Numbered from the stretch's first letter, positions 10,743 to 22,520 are shown. The stretch is 56,761 bases of DNA from Amphimedon queenslandica (GCF_000090795.2 NW_003546313.1:158005-214765), one strand, 5' to 3'. The notes: generated by a model not told the origin, from the sequence alone. Translations and numbers: made by a program.

Positions 10743-11887
10743 TGACAACGGTAAACAAACAATATAAATTGAGACGTGACAGATATCGAACTCGTCGTCC
10801 TGATCGTGTATGGTGACTTGAATTAGGTGTGTCTTGACACGGGGAAGGGAGTGATGAGAAAGAGGGGGTTTCAAAGGAAGGATTGTGTACTACTGTATGC
10901 TTTAGATGAGCAGGTTTCAAACGATCAATACTGACTGTATCAATGCGTCCATTTAGATCAAGGACATAATATTTCTGTGTACGGGAAACCACTCTAAATG
11001 GCCCATCATAAGGTCATGGAAGTGGTTTCTTTACCAAGTCCCGACAAACAAATACATGGCTAGAGGTAGTTAGAGACCGGGAGACGAATGGAGTAAGAGT
11101 AGGAATATGTACACAACGAGGTGGTACTGGTTGTAGCTTGCTCATGCACTGCTTGAGTCTAGCTATAAAGATTTCATCAGGAGAGTCTGAAACAGTTGAC
11201 GAAGAGAAGAATTCTCCTCGCAGATGGAATTTTGTTCCCTACACTAGCTCTGCAGTAGTACACTGTAAGTCTTCCTTGATGGCAGTACAGATGCAAGTTT
11301 TGACTGCAGCCTTTAATGCCAATGAAAACGTTCGACAATTCCATTGGACTGCGGGTGATAAGCTGTAGTACGTGAACGAGTAGTACCTAATAAATGCATA
11401 AGTTGCTTCCATAAAAGTGATTCAAATTGGGCCCCTGTCTGTAGTGATGAGGGAAGGGACATCCAAATCGCGAGATCCACCCAGAGATTAGAGTGCGAGC
11501 CACAGAAGGAGCAGTGATATCAACTAAAGGAAACAAACACCTCCGGCCACCGTGTAAATCTATCAATGCAGATGAGGAGGTACGTATAACCATTCGAAGG
11601 AGGAAGTGGTCCCACAATATTGATGTGAATACTATCAAAATGAGCATCTGGAGTTGGGAACTTTGAAAGGGGAGTAATGTTATGGCGAGACATTTTGGAT
11701 CGTTGGCATGGAACACAGGAACGAGTCCATAACTAGATGTCTCTATGCATATGCGGCCAAACAAATCAGGAGATGAGCTTTTGTGTAGCCCTAATGCCCG
11801 GATGAGAGAGTGAGTGGAGAACCGATAATACCGAAGTTCGTAAAAAGGGTGGGACCACTGGGTGTGGCACACCAGTAGAAATATCAC
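10735..11887 (-). pseudogene. Gypsy pol: integrase region
   Basis: Minus-strand pieces include the integrase core (FPLVDITAPSVARTLISGW near 11500, followed by a frameshift in the next catalytic stretch) and the C-terminal tail at 10992-10735. The tail carries VVSRTQKYYVLDLNGR and IDRLKPAHL, typical of the end of Ty3/Gypsy integrases. The middle is readable only by changing frame at least twice. The tail runs to within a few bases of the polypurine tract. Confidence 0.75.
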
Positions 11888-12101
11888 ATATAATAGTGTG
11901 GTTAGAACCAGAGTTTGGAGTGTAAGAGAGTGAATAGAGTGCTCCTTAGAGAGGAACTTACAGACATTTTGTAAACTTGCTAATAGTTCCAGATCTATAG
12001 AGACTCTAATAAATTAACTTCTATTCTAGACAGTGCATCGGTTACTGGATTGCTGCTACTTCTGATATGTTGGATGTCACTAGTGAATTGGGAAATAAAA
12101 T

Positions 12102-13485
12102 CTAAATGTCCAATTTGACGTGGGGTATACCTGTCGGACTTGGTGCGAAGAGAAAGGTCAACGGCTTGTGGTCCATGTAAACAGTAAAGATACGCCCCTC
12201 AACAAAATATTGGAAATGTTTGATGGTCCGATAAATGGCCAGAATTTCAAAGGTCAAATGTACTATACTTTCTCTCTGATGGAGAGAGTTTCCATGAAAA
12301 ATAGATGGGCAGCCATTGACCTTCAACCCTCTGCTGCAAAACAGCACCAGTTGCCAAATCAGAAGCATCGGTCATAATAGGTGTAAAGGCGTTGTATTTA
12401 GGGTAATACGGAGAAGTGGCATGAGCTATTGCTTCCTTTGCCTGTGTGAATGCTGTCCTACCATCATCTGACCATACTAGTTCCTTGTTTGTTACTGAAT
12501 GACACAGTAAGGAGTGTAGAGGATGTAGGAGTTTAGCACAACCTGGAATAAAACGATAGAAATTGATCATATCCAGAAACTTACGTAATTGCTGCTGAGA
12601 TTTAGGTAATGAAAAATCTTGCACTGCCTAGACTTTAGTATGTAGTGGGTGTATACCATACGATCAATAGTGTGTCGTAAGAACTGAAGAGAGGGTTATC
12701 CAAATCTACATTTCGTGGGATTTAAAATTATTCCATATTCTGTAGGCCGTTCAAAAAATAACCAATGGTGATGCTTGTGTTCCTCCTCTGACATATTCAC
12801 TATGAGAACATTATCGATGTAGGCGTACACAAAATATAGACCATGTAACACTCTGTCAATAAACCTTTGGAAGGTTTGTGCGGCATTTCTTAGCCCAAAC
12901 AGCATGCGGGTGAATTCAAACAGTCCAAACGGAGTGTGATTGAAGTCTTGTGAATGTCTTGTGGAGCTACTGGTATTTAGTGATAAGCTCACACAAGGTC
13001 TAATTTAGAAAACACGGATGTACCCTTAAGGGAGGACGAAAAACCTTGAATGTGGGATATGGGATACCTATCAGGTACAGTGATGCGGTTGAGGTTACGG
13101 TAATCCCCACATGGTCGCCAGTCTCCTGTTTTCTTGGGTACCATGTGTAGTGCTGATCACCAACTACTGGACGAAAGACGTATAATTCCAACTTCTAACA
13201 TGTGTTCGAACTCCGCCCGAGCGAGTTTGAGGTGTTCAGGGGACAATCGACGAGTACGAGAAGCAACTGGGATACCAGCTGTCTCAATGTGATGTATCAC
13301 ATCATGACAAATTGGTGTGTCCACGATTGAGCGAGTGAGATCTGGAAATCTAAAAGGAGAGAAGTAAAAGAGTTTTTAGAAAGAAGGAGAGGATTAATTC
13401 TTGTAAGCCCGTATGCATTCTGGTGTGTGCATGATATATTAGCTTCGATATCAGTTTGAGAATCAATAAGGAGTCTGCGTCGCAT
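12102..13485 (-). pseudogene. Gypsy pol: reverse transcriptase and RNase H
   Basis: Between 12992 and 12700 the RT palm is clear: LFGLRNAAQTFQRFIDRVL, then YAYIDNVLIV. In active enzymes this motif has two adjacent Asp; here the second is Asn, a catalytic loss. The connection and RNase H follow at 12624-12102: TDASDLATGAVLQQ with its catalytic Asp, then FAL/DLEILAIYRTIKHF across a frameshift, and MDHKPLTFLF. The upstream part (13191-13000) is frame-shifted but keeps the PYRIP..-like context. Not functional. Confidence 0.8.
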
Positions 13486-13509
13486 ATCAACAATGAGACC
13501 ATGATATTT

Positions 13510-13857
13510 TTAAAAATCTGCTTCAATAATCAGATGCTTCACGTCAGCAATTGTAAAAATCCAACGAAGAGTGAGACACAGACCAAAATTCAGTGTAAGT
13601 GAGCATTGTCCACCATATATAGGAATGAGTGACCCATTGGCAGCTTGATGATCTACTCCCACTTGACGGCGTAGCTTGTCCAATTTGGTTGGAGGGAGTA
13701 CACTAATGACTGCTCCTGTGTCAATTAAAAAGTAACGGTGAGTAACTCTATCTCGTGCAAAGAAAAGGCGACTAGGAATTGGTTGGCCGGGTACGTTAGT
13801 TGCCATCAACGACCGGCCTGCTGGTTTTCTGACTTCCATGAGCAGGGTTTCTGACAC
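13510..13857 (-). pseudogene. Gypsy pol: aspartic protease
   Basis: LFFARDRVTHRYFLIDTGAV contains the active-site DTG, followed by SVLPP. This is the usual retropepsin position, between gag and RT. The frame overlaps the end of gag by about 60 bases. Open across this block, but the downstream pol frame is broken. Confidence 0.75.
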
Positions 13858-14680
13858 TTAATGGCTCTGTTTCCAAATCGTGAATGGTACCAACAATATG
13901 ATTGGGGAAATGGGCTGGGAGAATGCTGTTTCCGACGAGGTGGACTGCGAGGTCTCCTAGGAAATGCAGAGGGTTGAAACTGTTGACATAGACTGGCAAT
14001 TTCCACTCGCAATTGTTTGATTGTTGTGTGTAATCAACGACTGATACTGGAGGTGTAGTAATCTCTGACATTCGGTCAGCTTGAGTGGCCAAAATATATA
14101 AGTCAACTGTGGTATTACAGGCAAGTACTAGTCTGATGTTGGTAGGGAGATGCTGTAGAAAAAGCTCTCTAAGGAAAGAATGACCAGTAGAGGAAGTGTT
14201 ATCACCAAGCAACTGGCATAGATGTCTCAGTAATTGTGAAGGTTTTCGATCACCCAGTTCATCAATACTTAACAGTTGTTGCAAGCGTCGTTGTTCAGAT
14301 GGTGCAATTCTCTGAATCAACTTAGCTTTTAACGTATCATACGGGTTGCTGCTAGGGGGATCAATAATGAGATTTTTAATCTCTGTGGCATATTCTGGTG
14401 AGAATGAAGAAACGACATGGTCATAACAACTCTTCTGTGACGTTATGCATCTAGTGGTGAATTGTGCTTTGACCTGGGCAAACCACACCTGAGGTTCATT
14501 TCGCAGAAGGGTGGCAGTTTAAATGTCACTGTGAATATGGACGCTGTTAATGCTGTTGGCAGTGTAGCTGGAGTAGGAAAAGCTGGAGATGATGAAGCAG
14601 ATGCTGCCGCCATAGTTGACGGTGGGATAATGGGGACGGAAGATGGTGGTGGGCTGTGTCCCTCTGATTGAGCTATGACT
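13796..14680 (-). pseudogene. Gypsy gag
   Basis: Starts near 14600 (an Ala/Pro-rich leader, then FKLPPF) and, after a frameshift near 14480, continues as WFAQVKAQFTTRCI, LLSIDELGDRKPSQLLRHL and FLQHLPTNIRLVLA. These are characteristic blocks of Gypsy-lineage gag. A Cys-rich zinc knuckle is not clear in frame. The C-terminal part is Arg/Pro-rich in an alternative frame (14012-13806). Confidence 0.7.
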
Positions 14681-14725
14681 TCTGTTAAAACGCTCGTCAA
14701 GATACAAATGAATCGGGAGAGAATA

Positions 14726-14737
14726 TCCCGGTCACCA
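14726..14737 (-). other. Primer-binding site
   Basis: On the minus strand TGGTGACCGGGA begins one base after the 5' LTR. TGG at this place pairs with a tRNA CCA end. The tRNA species is not determined. Confidence 0.6.
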
Positions 14738-14738
14738 T

Positions 14739-14988
14739 TGTAGGCAAAGCTACTAGTTTTCATGAACAATAGATGTATTTTCTAATTTATAACACAGATC
14801 AAAGAGGATATAATAGAGACAACGAAAGAAAACAGAAAAAGTGAAAATTTGAAGGAATGTGTTCAGCGTATTGTATCATTGTGCAAGCGTGGTTTACAGA
14901 AATTAATGATTACATAACAGTGCATAAAATGTAAAGATAATAATTAATAATAAACAGTAAATACATACACTGTATCCTGATTCACCAG
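14739..14988 (-). repeat. 5' LTR of the Gypsy element
   Basis: Direct copy of 10495-10727, somewhat longer because of an insertion around 14860-14880. Its outer end is degraded (CACCAG in place of CACAACA). Confidence 0.85.
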
Positions 14989-14993
14989 AGATT

Positions 14994-15031
14994 TCATGCA
15001 GCTGGCATCATTAATATCTTATCTGTTTAAT
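14994..15031 (+). pseudogene. pogo-type transposase fragment (part 2)
   Basis: Immediately after the target duplication the frame reads HAAGIINIL. Placed after 'DIVINGF' on the left side of the retrotransposon this gives the normal pogo ending 'NGFxAAGI'. It proves that both pieces were one gene before insertion. Confidence 0.75.
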
Positions 15032-15179
15032 TGATTTTGTTTACCCTTAATTCAAGTACATTGTTTTCTGTTTACTTTTTTGTAAAAAAATAGCCAAAGC
15101 TAATAAAAAAGAGTAGAGAATAGAACAAAATAAAATAATATAGACTAATCAAATAAATTAATAAATTAAAAATGAAATT

Positions 15180-15440
15180 CACTGTCCAAATAAAATTTTA
15201 AGTAAGAGATGGAGCTCATTGTTTTACTTTTTTACTTTAGTTTCGAGAGAGTTCCAGAGCTTTACAGTTAACTGAAGGAAGGAATGTAGATAGAACGATG
15301 TACGGCAAAATGAGATGGCATAGTTTTGAGGACAGTAATGACAGAAAGACATTGGAGAGGGAGGGTGTTGAGTCAAAGGAAGGGTAGAGTGAATGAGACC
15401 ACTATTTATTTTAGTTATTGTTACTTTAAGAAAAAGTTAG
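15180..15440 (-). pseudogene. 3' end of a second LINE
   Basis: Minus strand reads SFYLHSFLQLTVKLWNSL then ETKVKK and a stop (about 15310-15225). 'F.P..V..WN.L' endings are typical of the C-terminus of CR1/Jockey-type reverse transcriptase proteins. Only the last 60-80 codons are recognisable. AT-rich sequence (15060-15200) follows as a 3' UTR/tail. Confidence 0.55.
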
Positions 15441-15517
15441 TTAATAATAGTTATTTATAATTATACATAATGTAGTTCAGAAAATTTCAGTCACTGATCT
15501 AGTCATAAAACAATTCA

Positions 15518-16180
15518 TTAAGTGTAAATGCATATGATCTTGCTGAAATTGTTTCTTGCAAAGTAAAGTTTGGTCAGTGCATTTAGTCTGTAAGCTAAAT
15601 GTGTTGAAAAAGCTATGGCAAATACATCGCAGTCTTTAATCCCAATTGTTTTTGGACTGATGGCAATGAGATACTGACATCAGATGCAAAAATTGTCTTA
15701 ATTTTACGTTCAGTATTGGCATCGACATTTGAGTACAGAGAACTGTAAACATGACTTTTATTGATGTCACCACATCCTATTGTGCTGATGGCTATCCAGT
15801 GGTTACCACGACAGTGTGCGATTTGTCTATATTTGTCCAGCCAATCAATGCATGGTTCATCCCCAAATGTTAACCCAAGACCTTGTAAACTTGGGAATTG
15901 GGATGTGAGTGACTTTTGTGCAGAATTTATGATTGCCTCTGTTAGGTCCAAACCTCCCAATAAACCTATTCATGTCACTCATGTACAAAACAATGCCATC
16001 TACAAACACCCAGATTTCATCATCGTGATTCAGTGGCACATTGGACTCACAGTCTATTTCTATCCATCTTTTCTGGCTGCTGTAACCTGTAGTCTCAATG
16101 CTTTTGATTTCAGTCCCTCCAATGACAGGTTCATCTTCTATTTTTAAGTTTTTAGGGGTAATAAGTAGCTTCCTTATTTT
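15518..16180 (-). pseudogene. C48 (Ulp1/SENP-like) cysteine protease, frameshifted
   Basis: Minus strand from about 16150: DEIWVFVDGIVLYMSDMNRF, then GLDLTEAIINSAQKSL, HCRGNHWIAISTIGC (catalytic His in NHW), then VYSSLYSNVD. The frame then runs into KTAMYLP and stops at 15613. One base shifted, the same DNA reads KDCDVFAIAF, the catalytic Cys context of C48 peptidases, and continues to a stop at 15518. A single-base frameshift therefore removes the nucleophile. Ulp1-like genes of this type are common passengers in animal DNA transposons, so an element origin is likely but unproven. Confidence 0.7.
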
Positions 16181-16224
16181 ACTAATAATTATGTCATTGT
16201 CTCGAGTGTCAAGCGTTGAAATGC

Positions 16225-17045
16225 AAAGGATCTTAAAGAAGAAGGTGCACTATAAAATTATTCAAGCAGCGTCATAGAATTGCTTCCACCCATCACCGTA
16301 TACAAGGCGGTGCCCTGGGCACAATAATGCGGCCACATCTGAAAATAAAAAAATAGCTCCTGCACTGGTACTGCTCTTATCATGGCTTAATCACTAGTAA
16401 AACGCATTATAAAAATTAAAATTAGTAAAGGTGAGAGAGTTAACCAACAAGCACAGGTAAAAAACATGGCAAGAAGAGAAATGGTATAATTGACTTGAAG
16501 TAATAATTTTTTACATTATTATCAAATATTTATATTGTATATTCTGAACATCTGTCAACAGCCTAATGTTGCGTTTACACTACAGAAGTGGGCGAAACTG
16601 TGCTGAACCAGACTGAGCTGGCCCTGCTGTACTAATCATGCTGGCCAGGTTTGGCCTAGCTCACTTCAGCTCAGTTTGGTTACTGTTTACACTATCAAAT
16701 GAAACTGTGCTGGCCCACTTTAAACAGGGCTGGCTCAGTTAAAGAAGCTAGTGTAAACACAGTATAACACACATTGTCAATAACATGTTATAAGTGATAG
16801 TGGCAAAGGAATAGCCCTCATTACTACATATAAAACCATCCCAGGAACTGCCACCACTGGGACCAGAAGGCCTTGCCGACTACCAATTATCAGCCACCCT
16901 CATCAAGTAAAAGTTGTTACAGCAAAAGACCCCCACTTGGTCCTCAATCAAATCCTAGTACTGGTAGCTGTTGCAACATTCTACGATGCACTGGAAGTGG
17001 TAATTACAAAAATTTTATTATTCTAAATAAGCATATACACTACAG
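16225..17045 (+). repeat. Copy of repeat family A (right half), with promoter module
   Basis: Inverse match to about 40300-40903. It contains the promoter-like string TATACAAGGCGG followed by GCCCTGGGCA (16297-16321) and, downstream, the position of the small gene start found at 40731. In this copy the start is followed at once by a stop (ATGGCTTAA). A GTGAGA donor follows the short first exon as in the 40-kb copy. The coding-like tail SSSKSCYSKRPP...NPSTGS is conserved in both copies. This copy is interrupted by a small MITE (16568-16766). Confidence 0.65.
16568..16766. mobile_element. Small MITE inside repeat family A
   Basis: Ends GCGTTTACACTA and TAGTGTAAACAC form terminal inverted repeats of about 12-14 bp. 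The homologous sequence at 40.55 kb lacks this insert, which supports a mobile insertion. Internal GCTGG-rich repeats are present. Confidence 0.6.
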
Positions 17046-17306
17046 GGAGAAAAAAAGCTAAGTAGCTACTGAGTAGCTGCGCCTTCGCAGTGCGCATGTG
17101 CAACATGTAAGTACCAGAATCGCACATGCGCACACGCAGAGAGTGCAGATAGTATACGGTTAGGTATATCTTTGTATTTGCTACAGTAGTTATGGTCAAT
17201 TGTACGTGGACACGCGTCCCGCATTCCAGTAACTGAAGCGCAGCGAAGCTACTGTCGAGGATACCCTACTCTCTTTTCGGCCACTGAGTTTCTATTTTCA
17301 GAGAAA

Positions 17307-17917
17307 ATGAGCATCACTCAGTTAAGGCAGGCAAAAGTCTCAAAGAATCGTAAGCGATTCATGTACTTTGCCTCAATTTAATTTTGTGCTGTAGCTCCAT
17401 ACTATCTGGTGTATTTTGAGCAAGATGAAACTGTCATTAAAGCAGCTGCTCTAGTTGAAAAACAATCAGATTTAGAGCCTGGTAGTCATGTCGAAGAGAA
17501 AGAAGCTATATACAATGCAATAGTTGTAACCTCTGGTATGTTGAAATTTATTACAGTTGGAAATCAAAATATGGTATATCTACATGTAGGCACGAAGGAT
17601 GATGTTATTAATGTGGAAGAACAATTTTTTGATGGCATGTATAATCAATATTTTACTCATGACTCTAGTGATAGTAATGACGAAGATGGTGATGTGAGTC
17701 TGGACAATGGCAATCAAAGAGATGGTAGTGAAGTTGACGAGCCCAAACCTACAAAAAGGAAAAGAAATGATAGTGGTGAGGTACTTGTAATTGACATAAT
17801 AACTCTATTCTGGATCAGGTAAAGGAAGACAAACCAAAAGATTTAAAGGTACAAGCAGCTCAGCAAAACAAAATAAAGACAAAAAGAAGGAAAGAAAAAA
17901 GGTTGCAACCAGAATGA
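17307..17917 (+). CDS. Acidic/basic small protein, possible 5' part of the BEN gene
   Basis: Exons 17307-17349, 17395-17780 and 17819-17917 join in phase to about 175 codons without a stop. The introns are 45 and 38 bp with GT...AG ends. It begins MSITQLRQAKVSKN, then PPYYLVYFEQDETVIKAAAL, and contains an acidic DSSDSNDEDGD stretch, KPTKRKRND and a basic end KIKTKRRKEKR that looks like a nuclear signal. The first block resembles N-termini of BEN-domain proteins in sponges and cnidarians. BEN-type exons follow on the same strand, so the third exon may be read through or skipped in a longer transcript. The 38-bp intron is the weakest part of the model. Confidence 0.5.
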
Positions 17918-18182
17918 TTTGTTACTTGTAGTTATTGTTATTACCGTAGATCAGGAAATTAGTGTGATACAAAATTTTTGAGTTTTAAACTTGTGCTGTG
18001 ATTTAATTTTTACTAAATAAGACTGTGTTATGTATTATTGAATGTGGCATGTAATTATATGGGCAATCTAATTTTTACAAAATTCTAATCCAGTAAAATT
18101 AAAATCAGAGTAAAAAATTTCCAGATAGACGGTATTTAGACCAACAATCTAAAATCACACTTACCGCTGTTTCTCCTCCCTT

Positions 18183-20266
18183 TGTATTGAACAGCATTGC
18201 AACTTGTACATCTTCTACATCATCTTCAACTGTTGCGAGTAGTACCAGTGGTGCACCTACATCACATAAGGCATCTACAAGTTCTGTTCTGGCAGCACCT
18301 CTCCCTCTTATTGGAGCATCTCTTGTTTCTACACTTTCTTCTGAAACACCTTTCTCCAACATCATCTTGTAGTTCAGATGATCCACCACTGCCAGAGTCA
18401 CTTTTGTCTAACTTAGGTACATAAATGTTTTGCAAGTACAGTACATTTATGTATAACAGGAAATACATTGTACATGTACTACGTATAGTGTTGTCTTATT
18501 TATTTTTGTTCCTTTACTTGATGCTTACATGTATGCAGGCCTGGGGTATAATTGTAATGTAATAATAGATAACTGTAATAGTGAACATAACATGCCAAAT
18601 AATAGTAAAGTAATAATTAGCTAAAGTAATGACTTTAGTAGTATAGGCACTTATTATGTGAAGTGTTGCGCGAAATGAGTAACAACACAAACCATTGTCA
18701 GATGCTTTTTGTCCTAGAAATAACAAAGCATACTGTACTTCAAAGCCTTATCTGTTGATAGGAGCCTACATACATGTACTTGTACATTATTAATGTTAAT
18801 GTAAAATAAATGTGATTAACTTTTAACCTTTAGTATGTACATGTACCTATATTAAACACTATGGTGTATTGGCATATTAATTGTAACAGTAACAGTAAAA
18901 ATACATGTAATAGTTAAAATATTGTAATGGCAACAGATTGCATGTATATCTGATATACCTCAGGCCTACTGTTTCGTTGCTTAACTTAGAAATACTAGGC
19001 AGTACAATGAATCTGTATTACTATAGCATAGGAACAATTAGCAATGTATTAAATTTGTATTATCGCACAATTAATATGCATTCATTTTTTAGGAATTGAA
19101 CAATGTACAACATCAGAGTCTGTCCATGTGGCATCTACACTATTATCATCAATGGTTGCTAATTCTAACTCATAATTGTACTGCAAGTTTTGATGCTGAC
19201 ATTTTGGAAAATGCTCTACCTCTTCTACCAGCTTCTATTGATTCTGGTATAGTAAAATAGATTTCAATTTTTATTATAGTGCTTATAATGCTGCATTTAT
19301 AGAAGCTATAAATTCCTTCAGAGTTCGTGTTTACAAATTAGAGATGCAAACCCAGCTACGTCTTTCCCAATGCAGTGTCATTATGAATCATGTATTCAGA
19401 TCAATGGTTAGTTTTAGTACTGCAGTTTCTCATGCTCACACTTACATTTTCTACTTTAGATATTACCATCAGAGTCTTCATTTCATTTACATCAAAACTC
19501 AACTTCTCATACAGGTAATTAGCTTGCTGCATGGACATCTACATGTATGTATGTGTAGCTCTTTTTGAGAAATTACGTTTACTTCCTTTTTTGTATGTAG
19601 TTATATCTCAGTTGCAAATCAAGAATGTAAAAGCTTCATCACCTGCTCTTCAATCTCCACTAACACCTTGTAGGTTTGCTGTGACTCAATCAGCTCTTAA
19701 ACCTGGACCTGTCACTATTACTTAGCCTTTGGTATCTCCTTCTCAGCCTTCGGTGTCTCCACATCACCCAGTTGGTCCAGTTCCATTACGTCCTCTACCA
19801 GTTGCTGCAATAACTCCTCAACCAGCAGCTCCAATAAGTCCTAATCCTGATACTTCAATAACTCCTCCAGCAGCTGGGCAGCAATCACTTCGGGGAATAG
19901 CTGTTCAGCCTGCTCCTGTTACTTCCAGCAATTCAGAAGATGTACTTCACGATCCCAGTGATGTAATTAGAAAATATCCTAAGCTTAATAGTGTAGCAAA
20001 TGCTGGAAAACTGGCCGTACTGTTAGCCACAGAGTCATATATTGGTGATAGCATTTTGAGCAAATGAACAGTTTTTATGGCCAGAAAGGACAAGGTGCAT
20101 TACCAAAGAAGAAAGTGACGGCCCTTAAAAGAAGCTGGCATTCCATTATAAGTTTTACGATTCAGTTAAATTTAATCCTATTTGGTTTAAATGTGTAAGT
20201 GCAATAAACCACAGAGCTTCTGCTGTTAGAGTCAAAACACCAAAGACATTAATTGATTTATCTTAA
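18183..20266 (+). pseudogene. BEN-domain protein, 3' exons
   Basis: Exon-like blocks, several bounded by AG and GT sites: 18183-18417 (Ser/Thr-rich), 19092-19247, 19302-19405 (EAINSFRVRVYKLEMQ, possibly a coiled coil) and 19600-20266. The last has a Pro-rich linker, then SDVIRKYPKLNSVANAGKLA, VLLATESYIGDSILSK and, one frame over, YDSVKFNPIWFKCVSAINHR to a stop at 20266. The DVIxKYPKL...GKLAVxLA...FGxxxL pattern and the final CVxxINxxxxxxR are typical of BEN domains, which bind DNA and chromatin partners. A TAG at 19723, a TGA at 20065 and one frameshift show decay, unless splicing avoids them. Confidence 0.65.
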
Positions 20267-21100
20267 ATTAATATAATCACTGTAAAGATGTAGTTATCAT
20301 TTTTCTTTTAGAATTATTACTTTTGTGAAATATTGTATGCATGTACTTAGTGACAGGTTACTATTTTTTATAGCTAAACCCCATTTAACCCCTTAGCACA
20401 AAAATTCATTATAGCAGCAACACGCACAGTACGAAATTAATTTTTGGTAGTTCTAGTTTGGCAACGCATTTGTCTAAAGATCTTGTGCTAAGAGACTTAA
20501 AACTTGCTAGCAGCCATTATGGGATGTTTATCCTTAGATACAAGAATTATTTAGCAAATGAAGCAGCATAAAGCAATCGAGCATCTATTGTAAAAATACT
20601 CACCAATTTTATTGCTACATAGACTTGGCGAATCAAAAGAGAGAGTTCTATTATGTTAAGCAGGACCTAGTAGGCAGGATACGAAACTATAAAGAGGCAG
20701 GATTTAGTGGAGAAGACACTTCGAGTGGAAACACTACTGTGACTCTGTTGCAGCTATGGTTGCCGTAGATAATATTATGTGGTTGCAATGCAAAATATGA
20801 CCACAGCCACCACTTTTCTTCATTGAACAGTTAGGCAAAGCAGCTCTCTTGAGTCGCACGCCTTTTCTGCTAATTTATGAAGAATTCAGGTGAGTCTAAC
20901 CATTCTGGTTTTTGTTCTTTTGTCATTTTTTTGGTAACTTACCTCAGCTGCTGATTGTTTTGAATATATGTTTAAGATGAACAATTTAAGCTACTGCAGT
21001 TTCGTTGCCATTTTGTAGATCTGATAGCTACATTGTTACATGTATGTACAATGATGAATACTTGTATGTGGCAGTAAAATTAGCTTTACTATTTTTGTTA
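20267..21100. other. No gene recognised; short inverted repeat
   Basis: CTTAGCACAA near 20392 and TTGTGCTAAG near 20485 are inverted copies about 100 bp apart and may be ends of a tiny MITE. I see nothing else assignable. Confidence 0.4.
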
Positions 21101-21102
21101 TT

Positions 21103-21763
21103 TTAACTCTTAAATGATTTTGGAATGACTGTCCTGAGGTGTCCAATGTATTTTCTACATTTGTTGATATCCACTGTCTCCCAAAACTCGATTATCCCCA
21201 AAACAAACTCCTGTTTTGTCTTTGGTTTCACATCTTGTCTTAAGTATTCCTTCAACTCGTGCCATAAGTTCTCTATGGGATTGATATCTGGCGATTCAGG
21301 AGGGGTATGCAACCAATTGGTGTTGTTTTTCCTCGAGCCATGTCCCCATTCTTTTGCACATGTGTTTGGGGTCATTATCTTGCATAAACTGTAAATTACT
21401 GTCAACATTCTCCATGTAAGGATTACTTCCTTCAGTACTTCAATTAATCCCACTCCAGTCATGATACTTTCATGAATTACAATTGGAGTTTTTCCTTGAC
21501 ACGATATACCTGCCCATATATAAACTTTACATGGGTCCTTTGCCCAATTTTTCAAATGAATTTTTAAATAAAGCTTAGTACAAACTGCAAGCACTCACCT
21601 TGGCTTGTGTCTTGTGGGCTCCCCCTTCTTTTTGCAGCAAAACCTACGACGGCATTCAAGCTGAATACTTGATTCATCAGTAAAGAGAACATCATCAAAT
21701 CCATTCATCTCATCATCCCTTTTATTGTCTCTTGCCCACTGAAGTCGCTTTCCCTTATTCACC

Positions 21764-21795
<32 letters not shown>

Positions 21796-22520
21796 AAATT
21801 GATAATAAATAGAGAGCTAGTAAGAGTTTATATTACTGAAGGTACATGAGTACTGGTAATAAATACCATTATTGACACAAAAACCACTGACACATTACAC
21901 ACAGAGAGTTACATGTACATGTACATACATACACATAGTAACATACCTCCCTAATGATTTGGCAGTCAGCGCTGCCTCTAAAAGTCCAACCTAATTTACG
22001 CCTCAATTTCATAATAGTTTTTAATAAGACTGGGTGTCCGCTATCCACCAGAATTTTTTGGAGTTGGACAGCTGTCGTCTCATCACCTTACTGTTTCTGC
22101 TCCTCTACTATTCTTAATATGTCATTTGTTATTTCAGAAGGCCGACCAGAACCTCATAACTTAGAAGTTAAAATACAGTTAATATCAACTTAATACCTGA
22201 ATGATGAGATATAGTACCAGTTTCTTCTAACATCTTTAGAAGTCTGTACACGCCACTCACCTTTACATCAAGGCCTTCCTCTCTCAATCATTGCACTATT
22301 GTGGTTGACTTAAAACCTAATGCTGCATCAGTGAAGACAAGCACGTATCAAATAACATATTTTTTAATATTAAAATTTGAAAAATAGATAATAGCAATAT
22401 ACAATGTTATTAAGCTCAAAATAATTATATTAAATAAAATTGATTTGACTGAAGGAGTACAGCCAACTGGTGGAAGTATCCTCGGAAATAAGACGTGGTC
22501 AAAGTCCAGAAAACTTAGAA
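21103..22520 (-). pseudogene. Tc1/mariner-type transposase with introns
   Basis: Minus strand, 5' to 3': KVSGVYRLLKMLEETGTISH (about 22280-22200, helix-turn-helix region), AVQLQKILVDSGHPVLLKTI and KLGWTFRGSADCQIIREV (22080-21950), then RLQWARDNK and VLFTDESSIQLECRRRF (about 21750-21640, first catalytic Asp), KVYIWAGISCQGKTPIV (21520), QDNDPKH in a shifted frame (second Asp), and WLHTPPESPDINPIENLWHE (21310-21250, third catalytic position). Splice-like GT..AG boundaries lie at 21600/21535 and around the (ATT)n at 21767-21793. It has a stop after EEQKQ and a frameshift around QDND. Inactive. No clear TIRs found. Confidence 0.8.

Larger units (their letters stand above)
10495..14988 (-). mobile_element. 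Gypsy-type LTR retrotransposon, nearly full length, decayed
   Basis: Two direct LTRs (10495-10727 and 14739-14988) bound a minus-strand gag-pol order: gag, DTG protease, reverse transcriptase, RNase H, integrase. Flanking 5-bp copies GGATT (10490-10494) and AGATT (14989-14993) form a target duplication with one later change. Removing the element makes the host pogo frame continuous across the site, which fixes the insertion. Several stops and frameshifts occur and the LTRs have diverged noticeably, so this is an old, inactive copy. Confidence 0.9.
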
